Shown here in pieces: positions 15,691-24,437 of a stretch of DNA of 64,000 bases (position 1 is its first letter; each line of letters begins with the position of its first letter). The translations under genes and the position numbers were made by a program. The stretch is taken from positions 3,658,001 through 3,722,000 of the forward strand of contig NZ_JBINNY010000001.1 in assembly GCF_051297175.1 (NCBI RefSeq). The letters are read 5' to 3'. Below the pieces are notes generated by a model that ran no database searches, had not been told where the DNA came from, and saw only the letters and a program-made list of their open reading frames with translations. Source of the stretch: Dryocola sp051297175 (GTDB lineage Bacteria; Pseudomonadota; Gammaproteobacteria; Enterobacterales; Enterobacteriaceae).

Positions 15691-17856
15691 ATGAATAAAG
15701 CCAGTACCGCCGCTATTCCTGCCCCGACCGCCGACGGTAGAAATTCGCTGCTAAAAACGCTGCTGTGGATTTGCAAATATCACGGAAAAACCATTAGTGA
15801 AACTGCTTTCTGCGCGGGTTTACCGTTAAAAGGCGAAATGACCGTCGGCCAGGGTATTCAGGCTTTGGCCCGGCACGGTTTTAATGCCGGAACGGTCGCC
15901 CGTTCGGCGCGGGAAATATCGCCATTATTATTACCCGCCGTTGCGCTGAAAAATGACGGCCAGGCGACGTTAATATTGGCGAAAGAACAAAATCAACGCG
16001 GCGAAGAAAAGCTAAAAATAGCCAGCGCGGAAAATAACTTTTTCGCGGAGTGGGTTGATGCCGAAACGCTGCGGGAAAGCCACTCCGGCTATATATTGCT
16101 GGTAAGCAAACTGCCCGCTGGCGATAACCGGCTTGGCGACGTCACCCCTTCGCCCGTCGGGCACTGGCTGTGGAGCACGCTGTGGAACTACCGCAGCTTT
16201 TATCTGAACGCCGCCTTCGCCGCGCTGCTGGTCAACGTGCTGACGCTCGCCGGAACCTTTTTCACCATGAACGTCTACGACCGCGTGGTGCCCAACCAGG
16301 CCTACGTCACCCTGTGGTCGCTGGCGATTGGCGTGGGGCTTGCGACGTGCATGGAATTTCTGGCGCGTAATATTCGCGCCTTCCTGGTCGATGACGCGGG
16401 GAAAAAAGCCGATCTGGTCATTGGCTCACGCCTGTTCCGGCAGGTGATGGCGATGCGTATGGAGCACAAGCCCTCGTCGGCGGGCACCTTCGCCAACCAG
16501 ATGCGCGAGTACGAATCCGTCCGCGAGTTCGCAAGCTCCGCAACGCTCGTCACCCTCAGCGACGTGCCGTTTATCTTCCTGTTTCTAATGATTATCTTCC
16601 TGATAGGAGGGCCGCTGGTGCTGGTTCCGCTGGCGCTGATCCCGCTGATTGTCATCATCAGCCTGCTTATCCAGTGGCCGCTGGCAAAAATCATGCGCGA
16701 AAACCTGCGCGAAAGCTCGCTGCGTCAGGGCGTACTGATCGAATCCATCGACGGGCTGGAATCCCTGAAGGCCGCCGGTGGCGAAGGACTGATGCAATAC
16801 CGCTGGGAGCATTACAACGCCCTGCTTAGCGCCTCCTCGCTGAAATCCAGGCGTTATTCAACCCTTGCAACCAGCGCGATTACCGCCTTCCAGCAGATAC
16901 AGACCGTGGCGCTGGTGTGCTGGGGCGTCTACCTGATCGGCGGCGGCACGCTTTCCATGGGGGCGTTAATCGGCTGCGTGATTCTATCCGGCCGGGTAAT
17001 AGCGCCGCTTGGGCAGATTGTCGGCCTGGCGGTGCGCTTCCAGCAGGCCCGCGCCGCCATGACGTCTATCACCGCCATTTTCGACAAGCCCGTCGAGCAC
17101 GATGCCAGCCGCAGCTATTTTTCCGCACCTACGCTGAGCGGCGCGCTGACGCTCAATAAAGTCTCCTTCGCCTGGCCCGCCCTTGAAGGCGTACAAAGCG
17201 ATCCGGTGCTGGTTAACCTCTCGCTGGCGATTAGGCCCGGCGAGCGCATTGCGATTTTGGGCAAAATCGGCAGCGGCAAATCCACGCTGCTGCGCCTGAT
17301 GGCGGGCCTTTATCAGCCCACGGAGGGGCAAATCCTGCTCGACGGGCTGGACGCGCGGCAAATCGCCCCGTCGGACTGGCGGCAGGCCGTTGGCTTCGTC
17401 GGCCAGGACGCAAGGCTGTTTCACGGCACGCTGCGCGACAACATCTGCATCGGCAGGCCGAACTGCACCGGCGAAGAGCTGCTCAACGTGGCTCGCCTTA
17501 CCGGCCTCGACGGCCTGGCCATGCGCCATCCACAGGGTTACGACATGCCGATAGGCGAGCGCGGCGCGGGGCTGTCCGGCGGGCAGCAGCAGCTTGTGGT
17601 GCTTGCGCGCTGCCTGCTTAGCCAACCGGCGCTGCTGCTGATGGATGAACCCACCAGCGCCATGGATACCCAGACCGAAAAAGCGTTTCTTGATCGGCTT
17701 GCGCAGGCCACACGGCGGCAGACGCTGGTGGTCGTTACCCACCGCTATTCGCTGCTCGAAGGGGTCGACCGCATCATCGTGATGGACGACGGGAAAATCA
17801 TGCTCGACGGGCCGAAGCAGGACGTGCTCGCGGCGCTGACCCGCAGCGGCAGCTAG
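15691..17856 (+). CDS. type I secretion ABC transporter/permease, LapB/HlyB-like
   Basis: The 721-residue inner-membrane ATPase has three parts. Residues ~15-145 are a C39-peptidase-like domain lacking a catalytic Cys at the expected place, so it recognises but does not cleave substrate. Residues ~165-450 are a six-helix ABC membrane domain. The ATPase domain has Walker A GKIGSGKST (from about 524), signature LSGGQQQ (about 628) and Walker B LLLMDEP (D652, E653), then an H-loop VVTHR. It energises export of the repeat protein encoded downstream. First gene of a four-gene run; the upstream ribosome site is weak. Confidence 0.92.
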   Translation: MNKASTAAIPAPTADGRNSLLKTLLWICKYHGKTISETAFCAGLPLKGEMTVGQGIQALARHGFNAGTVARSAREISPLLLPAVALKNDGQATLILAKEQNQRGEEKLKIASAENNFFAEWVDAETLRESHSGYILLVSKLPAGDNRLGDVTPSPVGHWLWSTLWNYRSFYLNAAFAALLVNVLTLAGTFFTMNVYDRVVPNQAYVTLWSLAIGVGLATCMEFLARNIRAFLVDDAGKKADLVIGSRLFRQVMAMRMEHKPSSAGTFANQMREYESVREFASSATLVTLSDVPFIFLFLMIIFLIGGPLVLVPLALIPLIVIISLLIQWPLAKIMRENLRESSLRQGVLIESIDGLESLKAAGGEGLMQYRWEHYNALLSASSLKSRRYSTLATSAITAFQQIQTVALVCWGVYLIGGGTLSMGALIGCVILSGRVIAPLGQIVGLAVRFQQARAAMTSITAIFDKPVEHDASRSYFSAPTLSGALTLNKVSFAWPALEGVQSDPVLVNLSLAIRPGERIAILGKIGSGKSTLLRLMAGLYQPTEGQILLDGLDARQIAPSDWRQAVGFVGQDARLFHGTLRDNICIGRPNCTGEELLNVARLTGLDGLAMRHPQGYDMPIGERGAGLSGGQQQLVVLARCLLSQPALLLMDEPTSAMDTQTEKAFLDRLAQATRRQTLVVVTHRYSLLEGVDRIIVMDDGKIMLDGPKQDVLAALTRSGS

Positions 17857-17881
17857 CCGCATTGCCAGGAAAATCAACGGA

Positions 17882-19108
17882 ATGAACATCAGAAAAAAAC
17901 ATCGGCCGCTCGGCGAGCAGGAGCTGGCCTTTGTGGAAGATTTACGGGCCGCCATGCTGGTGCAGTCCCCGCGCTCGTCCACGCGGGTGCTGGCGATAAT
18001 GCTGCTGACGCTCGCCGTCGGCGCGGCGTGGGCCAGCCTTTGCAGCGTCGAGGAAATCGTTAAGGCGGAGGGCAAAATTATCCCGTCCAGCCGCGAACAG
18101 GTTATTCAAAGCCTTGAGGGCGGCATCATCGAAGAGATTCTGGTGCACGAGGGCGATCGTGTTGAAAAAGGCCAGGTGCTGCTGAAAATCGACGCCACGC
18201 GGGCGGGCGCTTCGTGGCGCGAAGGCCAGTCCAAAGGCGTCGCGCTGGAAGGTACGGTGGCAAGGCTGCGCGCCGAAGCGTTTGACCAGCCGCTTACCTT
18301 TCCGGATTCGGTAAAGGCGGTGCCGTCCATCGTGCGCGACGAAACTAACGCCTGGCGGGCGCGGCAAAAAGCCCTCAGCGAAGGCGTGTCCACGCTCTCC
18401 CGCAGCCTTGCGCTGGCTGAAAAAGAGATTGGCATGTCGCAGCCGCTGGTCAACGAAGGGCTGATGTCGGAAGTGGAGCTGCTGCGCATGAAGCGCCAGG
18501 CGAACGACATTCGTTTGCAGATAAACGAACGCCACAACCAGTACCGCGCCGAAGCCAACGCCGAGCTGGTGCGGCTGGAGTCAGAGCTTGCCCAGACCCG
18601 CGAATCGGTTATTGCCCGCCAGGATCTGATGCAGCGCACGACGCTTACCGCCCCGGTGAAGGGCATCGTCAAAAATATCCGCATGAACACGCCGGGCGGC
18701 GTCATTCAGCAGGGCGCAGACATTATGGAAATCGTCCCACTCGAAGAAGAACAGTGGGTGGAGGCCAAGGTGCGCCCGGCGGACGTCGCCTTTTTAAAGC
18801 CCGGCCTGCCGGTGATGGTCAAGCTCACCGCCTATGACTATGCGATCTACGGCGGGCTGGAAGGCACGCTTGAGTACATCAGCCCCGACACCCTCGAAGA
18901 TGAAAAAAACCGCCAGCCGGGCGTCGACTCGTCGTTTTACCGCATCGTGGTGCGCTCGGAGCACCGGACGCTGACGGCGGGCAATAAAAGCTGGCCGATT
19001 ATTCCCGGCATGGTGGCGTCGGTTGAAATTAAAACGGGGGAGAAAACCATCATGAGCTACCTGCTCAAGCCGGTGATGAAAGCCCGCGAAGCCTTCAGGG
19101 AACGATAA
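17882..19108 (+). CDS. type I secretion membrane-fusion protein, HlyD/LapC family
   Basis: The 408-residue protein has a short cytoplasmic N-terminus and one membrane helix (about residues 36-56, VLAIMLLTLAVGAAW). Next come a lipoyl/barrel-sandwich half (EGKIIPSSREQVIQSLEGG), a long helical hairpin (about 130-260) and a beta-barrel C-terminus. It bridges the ABC transporter and the TolC-like channel across the periplasm. It starts 25 nt after the ABC gene with an AGGAAA-type site, and its stop overlaps the next start by one base. Confidence 0.92.
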   Translation: MNIRKKHRPLGEQELAFVEDLRAAMLVQSPRSSTRVLAIMLLTLAVGAAWASLCSVEEIVKAEGKIIPSSREQVIQSLEGGIIEEILVHEGDRVEKGQVLLKIDATRAGASWREGQSKGVALEGTVARLRAEAFDQPLTFPDSVKAVPSIVRDETNAWRARQKALSEGVSTLSRSLALAEKEIGMSQPLVNEGLMSEVELLRMKRQANDIRLQINERHNQYRAEANAELVRLESELAQTRESVIARQDLMQRTTLTAPVKGIVKNIRMNTPGGVIQQGADIMEIVPLEEEQWVEAKVRPADVAFLKPGLPVMVKLTAYDYAIYGGLEGTLEYISPDTLEDEKNRQPGVDSSFYRIVVRSEHRTLTAGNKSWPIIPGMVASVEIKTGEKTIMSYLLKPVMKAREAFRER

Positions 19109-20400
19109 TGCGCGTAATAGCTACGGTTTTACTTGCCCTGACGCTGGGTGCAGCCAATGCGGCCACGCCGCAGGACGAACAGGAAATCCGCGAGCGGCTC
19201 CGGCAATCGGTCGCGATAGCCCTGTCGCGGGATAACACGGTGCGGCAAAAGCAGGCCGAATGGGAGGCCGCCGCCCAGGACGTGGCGTCAAGCGAAGGGG
19301 AGCGCTGGCCGCAGGTAAACGTTTCATCCGCGTGGCTGCCGCTTTCGAACGCGAATAACGGCGGCGGCAATCGGGAAACGACCAGCCTAAACGCATCGCT
19401 CAGCCTGCCGCTATTCGACTGGGGCCGCCTGTCACACGCCATAGAAAACCGCCGCTACCGTGCGGTCATGGCCGGGGAAAGCTACCGCGCCGCCCTTGAC
19501 GAGCTGGCGCTCAAGGTGAGTGAAAACCATCTCAACCTCGCCCGCAAACAGGCGGTGCTGGAGCTGGCGCAGGCCTACACGGCAAGAATGAACGAGCTGG
19601 TGGCGATGCTGGAACGCATCACGCAGGTTGACGCGGGCCGTAAAAGCGAACTCACGCAGGCCACGGCGCGGCTGCTGCAGGCCGAGCAGGCCCGCGACGA
19701 CACGCAGTACGAAATTACCGCGCTTGCCGTCGAGCTGGAAAAATGGCTGGGCAGCCCTTCCCTTACGGTCATCGACAGTGCGCCGCGCTGGAAGCTTGCG
19801 GCCCCCAATTTAAAAAGCGCGCTGGCTAGCAGCGATAAAAGCCCGCTCATCGGCGAGCTGGAGGCCGCGTATCAGGCGCAGATGGCAAGCGTCGAAGAAG
19901 AAAAAGCCAAAGGGCTGCCCAACCTGAGCCTGGTTGCCAGCAAAACCCTGGCCGACCCCGGCGACGACAACCTCCAGGCCGGGGTACGCGTAAGCTGGGA
20001 TGCCTTCAGCGGCTTTTCCGATACCGCGCGCGTCAGGGCCGCCGGGGCGCGCGCCGCGGCCTTAAAGGACGAGCTGGCGCAGCGTAAAAAAGACACCCGC
20101 TACGCCCTGAAATCACAGCATGAAACCGTTTTGCGGCTGGCCCATCGGGAGCAGGCGTGGCGGCAGCTGTCGGTGGAAAGCGACCAGATCCGCATGATGT
20201 TTTACAAACAGTGGTACCACCTCGGCAAGCGCACGCTGCTCGACGTGCTCATTGCGGAATCAGAACACTACAACAACCAGGTCAACGCGGTGACCAGCCG
20301 CTATGACCGTTACGTACAGATAATCACCCTGAGAAGAAACGCGGGCCAGCTGCTGAGCTGGCTTGAGCCCGGCCAGCCCGACGATGCGGCGCGGCCATAA
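19108..20400 (+). CDS. TolC-family outer-membrane channel for the T1SS
   Basis: The 430-residue protein has a signal peptide (MRVIATVLLALTLGAANA). Two OEP repeats of long helices and strands follow, with YxxL-type motifs such as KSELTQATARLLQAEQ and KRTLLDVLIAESEHYNNQ. It is the dedicated outer-membrane exit duct of this secretion system, separate from the housekeeping TolC. Its start overlaps the stop of the fusion-protein gene (TAATG), showing translational coupling. Confidence 0.9.
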   Translation: MRVIATVLLALTLGAANAATPQDEQEIRERLRQSVAIALSRDNTVRQKQAEWEAAAQDVASSEGERWPQVNVSSAWLPLSNANNGGGNRETTSLNASLSLPLFDWGRLSHAIENRRYRAVMAGESYRAALDELALKVSENHLNLARKQAVLELAQAYTARMNELVAMLERITQVDAGRKSELTQATARLLQAEQARDDTQYEITALAVELEKWLGSPSLTVIDSAPRWKLAAPNLKSALASSDKSPLIGELEAAYQAQMASVEEEKAKGLPNLSLVASKTLADPGDDNLQAGVRVSWDAFSGFSDTARVRAAGARAAALKDELAQRKKDTRYALKSQHETVLRLAHREQAWRQLSVESDQIRMMFYKQWYHLGKRTLLDVLIAESEHYNNQVNAVTSRYDRYVQIITLRRNAGQLLSWLEPGQPDDAARP

Positions 20401-20490
20401 CAACACGAAGGAGGGCCAACGACAGGTTTACCCGCAGGCCTGGTTATCAACCTCGCCTTTCACTTAATTCATTACAACGGAAGTAATTTT

Positions 20491-23400
20491 ATGCCAAATC
20501 GCTATACCAAAACCCCGAATCTCCCGACGCTGAGCACCCCTAAAATCAAGATGATGTATGACGACGCGGCCGGTTACATCTACCGCGACGGCGCGATGTG
20601 CCACGACGGCACCCCGACCTTCCGCGGCACCGCCGCTTCCGGCGCTATCGTCACCATCCTGATGGACGGCAAGGCAATCGGCACCGCCGAAGCAGACGAC
20701 TACGGCGAATGGAGCTTCACGCCGAAATCCCACCTCGGCAACGGCGAACACGCCTTCACCGCTACCGCCGAGCTGCACGTGCCGGGCATGGGCACAATCC
20801 ACAGCGCGCCGTCCCTGTCTTACGGCGTGTACATCAGCGCCTACGGGGAAGCGGAGCCAGAGCCTCAACCTGAACCACAGCCTGAACCTCAGCCTCAGCC
20901 TGAACCTCAGCCAGAGCCTCAACCTGAACCTCAGCCACAGCCACAGCCGGAGCCGGAAGATCAACCGAGCCTCAGCGCGCCTAAAATCGAGATGATGTAT
21001 GACAACGCGGCCGGTTACATCTACCGCGACGGCGCGCTCTGCGACGACGGCACCCCGACCTTCCGTGGCACCGCCGCTTCCGGCGCTATCGTCACCGTCC
21101 TGATGGACGGCAAGGCAATCGGCACCGCCGAAGCAGACGACTACGGCGAATGGAGCTTCACGCCGAAATCCCACCTCGGCAACGGCGAACACGCCTTCAC
21201 CGCTACCGCCGAGCTGCACGTGCCGGGCATGGGCACAATCCACAGCGCGCCGTCCCTGTCTTACGGCGTGTACATCAGCGCCTACGGGGAAGCGGAGCCA
21301 GAGCCTCAGCCTGAACCTCAGCCAGAGCCTCAACCTGAACCACAGCCTGAACCACAGCCACAGCCGGAGCCGGAAGATCAACCGAGCCTCAGCGCGCCAA
21401 AAATCGAGATGATGTATGACGACGCGGCCGGGTACATCTACCGCGACGGCGCGATGTGCCACGACGGCACCCCGACCTTCCGCGGCACCGCCGCTTCCGG
21501 CGCTATCGTCACCATCCTGATGGACGGCAAGGCAATCGGCACCGCCGAAGCAGACGACTACGGCGAATGGAGCTTCACGCCGAAATCCCACCTCGGCAAC
21601 GGCGAACACGCCTTCACCGCTACCGCCGAGCTGCACGTCCCGGGCATGGGCACAATCCACAGCGCGCCGTCCCTGTCTTACGGCGTGTACATCAGCGCCT
21701 ACGGGGAAGCGGAGCCAGAGCCTCAGCCACAGCCGGAGCCGGAAGATCAACCGTCCCTCAGCGCGCCAAAAATCGAGATGATGTATGACGACGCCGCCGG
21801 TTACATCTACCGCGACGGCGCGCTCTGCGACGACGGCACCCCGACCTTCCGTGGCACCGCCGCTTCCGGCGCTATCGTCACCGTCCTGATGGACGGCAAG
21901 GCAATCGGCACCGCCGAAGCAGACGACTACGGCGAATGGAGCTTCACGCCGAAATCCCACCTCGGCAACGGCGAACACGCCTTCACCGCTACCGCCGAGC
22001 TGCACGTCCCGGGCATGGGCACAATCCACAGCGCGCCGTCCCTGTCTTACGGCGTGTATATCAGCGCCTACGGGGAAGCGGAGCCAGAGCCTCAGCCCGA
22101 GCCACAGCCTGAACCTCAGCCTGAACCGGAAGATCAACCGTCCCTCAGCGCGCCAAAAATCGAAATGATGTATGACGATGCGGCCGGGTACATCTACCGC
22201 GACGGCGCGCTGTGCGACGACGGCACCCCAACCTTCCGCGGCACCGCCGCTTCCGGCGCTACCGTCACCGTCCTGATGGACGGCAAGGCCATCGGCACCA
22301 CCGAAGCAGACGGCTACGGCGAGTGGAGCTTCACGCCGAAATCCCACCTCGGCAACGGCGAACACGCCTTCACCGCTACCGCCGAGCTGCACGTCCCGGG
22401 CATGGGCACCATCCACAGCGCGCCGTCCCTGTCTTACGCCGTGTACATCAGCGCCTACGGGGAGCCAGAGCCTCAACCTGAACCACAGCCTGAACCTCAG
22501 CCTGAACCGGAAGATCAACCGTCCCTCAGCGCGCCAAAAATCGAAATGATGTATGACGATGCGGCCGGGTACATCTACCGCGACGGCGCGCTGTGCGACG
22601 ACGGCACCCCGACCTTCCGTGGCACCGCCGCTTCCGGCGCTACCGTCACCGTCCTGATGGACGGCAGGGCCATCGGCACCACCGAAGCAGACGGCTACGG
22701 CGAGTGGAGCTTCACGCCTGCATTCCAGCTTAGCAACGGCGAACACGCCTTCACCGCTACCGCCGAGCTGCACGTCCCGGGCATGGGCACCATCCACAGC
22801 GCGCCGTCCCTGTCTTACGGCGTGTATATCAGCGCCTACGGGGAAGCGGAGCCAGAGCCGCAGCCTGAACCTCAGCCAGAGCCTCAACCTGAACCTCTGC
22901 CACAGCCTGAACCGGAAGATCAACCGTCCCTCAGCGCGCCAAAAATCGAAATGATGTATGACGATGCGGCCGGGTACATCTACCGCGACGGCGCGCTCTG
23001 CGACGACGGCACCCCGACCTTCCGCGGCACCGCCACCGCTGGCGCTACCGTCATCGTCCTGATGGACGGCAAGGCCATCGGCACCACCGAAGCAGACGGC
23101 TACGGCGAATGGAGCTTCACGCCTGCATCCCACCTCGGCAACGGCGAGCACGCCTTCACCGCTACCGCCGAGCTGCACGTCCCGGGCATAGGCACAATCC
23201 ACAGCGCGCCGTCGCTGTCTTACGGCGTGTACATCAGCGCCTACGGGGAAGCGGAGCCAGAGCCGCAGCCCGAGCCACAGCCTGAACCTCAGCCACAGCC
23301 GGAGCCGGAGCCGGAAGATCAACCGAGCCTCAGCGCGCCAAAAATCGAGATGATGTATGACGACGCCGCCGGGTACATCTACCGCGACGGCGCGCTGTGC

Positions 23401-24291
23401 GACGACGGCACCCCGACCTTCCGTGGCACCGCCGCTTCCGGCGCTACCGTCACCGTCCTGATGGACGGCAAGGCAATCGGCACCGCCGAAGCAGACGGCT
23501 ACGGCGAATGGAGCTTTACGCCGAAATCCCACCTCGGCAACGGCGAACACGCCTTCACCGCTACCGCCGAGCTGCACGTCCCGGGCATGGGCACCATCCA
23601 CAGCGCGCCGTCCCTGTCTTACGGCGTGTACATCAGCGCCTACGGGGAAGCGGAGCCAGAGCCAGAAACTCGGTATGATGAGACTCCTGCGATCGAGGTT
23701 CCGGTTGAGCCAACGACCCCGGGGCTGAACATTCCCGTTATCGTGGCCGTGGTGGGTAACGACCGCGACGTTTACCAGGGCGATACCACCAAAGACTCCA
23801 CGCCAACCCTCTTTGGCGCGGGTAACCCAGGCCAAACCGTGGCGGTTTATGACAACGACAGGATGATTGGAAAGGCGGAGGTTAACGAAAACGGCGCGTG
23901 GAAACTGACGCCGTCCGAGCCGCTGTCCAACGGCGAACACACCTTCACGGTAAACGTGATAGACGATTATGGCGTTGTCACCAGCCCAACCTCGCACGGC
24001 TTCAGCCTGACTACCGCGTCCGGCGGCCTGCTGACTCACGAGATCAGCTTTGATTTCGACAGTCTGCAAGCGCCTGCACCTGGCCTGAACAGCAGCTGGA
24101 ACGGCACCGCTTCCGATCTGCTGGTGAAGGATGAAGGCGAGCTGTTCAGCGATAAGCCATCTTCTGCCTCGGCGGATGAAGCGCTGAATACGCTCTCTGC
24201 CAGCACCGAAACCGCAGCGCCGACCGATTTCACATCGGCGTCATATCAGCAGACGGGCTTTGAAGAAACGCATTACGTCCAGGTAATGTAA
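20491..24291 (+). CDS. T1SS-secreted Ig-like repeat protein (putative adhesin)
   Basis: The 1,266-residue protein has no N-terminal signal, as expected for T1SS substrates. It carries eight near-identical Ig-like units (~100 residues each), each starting PKIEMMYDDAAGYIYRDG and ending SLSYGVYISAYGE. MMYD starts fall at 20551, 20992, 21409, 21778, 22165, 22546, 22951 and 23350. Units are joined by Pro-Glu/Pro-Gln linkers of varying length. A ninth, diverged Big-type domain (about 1085-1180) and a ~85-residue acidic/Ser-rich tail follow, the tail probably being the export signal. Acidic, low-Cys composition suits an extracellular matrix or adhesion protein. No RTX nonapeptides are seen. It follows the TolC-like gene by 90 bp. 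Confidence 0.9.
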   Translation: MPNRYTKTPNLPTLSTPKIKMMYDDAAGYIYRDGAMCHDGTPTFRGTAASGAIVTILMDGKAIGTAEADDYGEWSFTPKSHLGNGEHAFTATAELHVPGMGTIHSAPSLSYGVYISAYGEAEPEPQPEPQPEPQPQPEPQPEPQPEPQPQPQPEPEDQPSLSAPKIEMMYDNAAGYIYRDGALCDDGTPTFRGTAASGAIVTVLMDGKAIGTAEADDYGEWSFTPKSHLGNGEHAFTATAELHVPGMGTIHSAPSLSYGVYISAYGEAEPEPQPEPQPEPQPEPQPEPQPQPEPEDQPSLSAPKIEMMYDDAAGYIYRDGAMCHDGTPTFRGTAASGAIVTILMDGKAIGTAEADDYGEWSFTPKSHLGNGEHAFTATAELHVPGMGTIHSAPSLSYGVYISAYGEAEPEPQPQPEPEDQPSLSAPKIEMMYDDAAGYIYRDGALCDDGTPTFRGTAASGAIVTVLMDGKAIGTAEADDYGEWSFTPKSHLGNGEHAFTATAELHVPGMGTIHSAPSLSYGVYISAYGEAEPEPQPEPQPEPQPEPEDQPSLSAPKIEMMYDDAAGYIYRDGALCDDGTPTFRGTAASGATVTVLMDGKAIGTTEADGYGEWSFTPKSHLGNGEHAFTATAELHVPGMGTIHSAPSLSYAVYISAYGEPEPQPEPQPEPQPEPEDQPSLSAPKIEMMYDDAAGYIYRDGALCDDGTPTFRGTAASGATVTVLMDGRAIGTTEADGYGEWSFTPAFQLSNGEHAFTATAELHVPGMGTIHSAPSLSYGVYISAYGEAEPEPQPEPQPEPQPEPLPQPEPEDQPSLSAPKIEMMYDDAAGYIYRDGALCDDGTPTFRGTATAGATVIVLMDGKAIGTTEADGYGEWSFTPASHLGNGEHAFTATAELHVPGIGTIHSAPSLSYGVYISAYGEAEPEPQPEPQPEPQPQPEPEPEDQPSLSAPKIEMMYDDAAGYIYRDGALCDDGTPTFRGTAASGATVTVLMDGKAIGTAEADGYGEWSFTPKSHLGNGEHAFTATAELHVPGMGTIHSAPSLSYGVYISAYGEAEPEPETRYDETPAIEVPVEPTTPGLNIPVIVAVVGNDRDVYQGDTTKDSTPTLFGAGNPGQTVAVYDNDRMIGKAEVNENGAWKLTPSEPLSNGEHTFTVNVIDDYGVVTSPTSHGFSLTTASGGLLTHEISFDFDSLQAPAPGLNSSWNGTASDLLVKDEGELFSDKPSSASADEALNTLSASTETAAPTDFTSASYQQTGFEETHYVQVM
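20539..23668 (+). repeat. eight tandem intragenic repeats, 369-441 bp period
   Basis: Spacings between successive units are 441, 417, 369, 387, 381, 405 and 399 bp, all multiples of three. The ~300-bp cores are almost identical. Length differences come from the CAG/GAG/CCT linkers and change in steps of 6 bp (two residues). This is a hot spot for recombinational expansion and assembly collapse. Confidence 0.95.
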
Positions 24292-24295
24292 CCCC

Positions 24296-24328
24296 AAGCC
24301 CGGCCAGCGCGACCGGCCGGGCTTTTTA
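24296..24328 (+). terminator. intrinsic terminator after the T1SS substrate gene
   Basis: The perfect 10-bp stem AAGCCCGGCC / GGCCGGGCTT has a 9-nt loop and a TTTTT run, 4 bp after the stop codon. It closes the four-gene secretion operon. Confidence 0.9.
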
Positions 24329-24437
24329 CAATTTATGAGCTCAGCTCATAAGCTCATCTCGATTCCATCTATAGTCACCGCCCCCTGCCCCGCCTAAAGT
24401 TAACGCCGTCCTTATCCCTTTCATTACGGAGTTCACT

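Noticed and set aside
20464..24069. A 1,201-codon open frame on the minus strand opposite the T1SS substrate gene
   Set aside because: It is the mirror of eight near-identical GC-rich repeats, with the same period and no ribosome site. The plus-strand frame has a proper start, domain structure and terminator.
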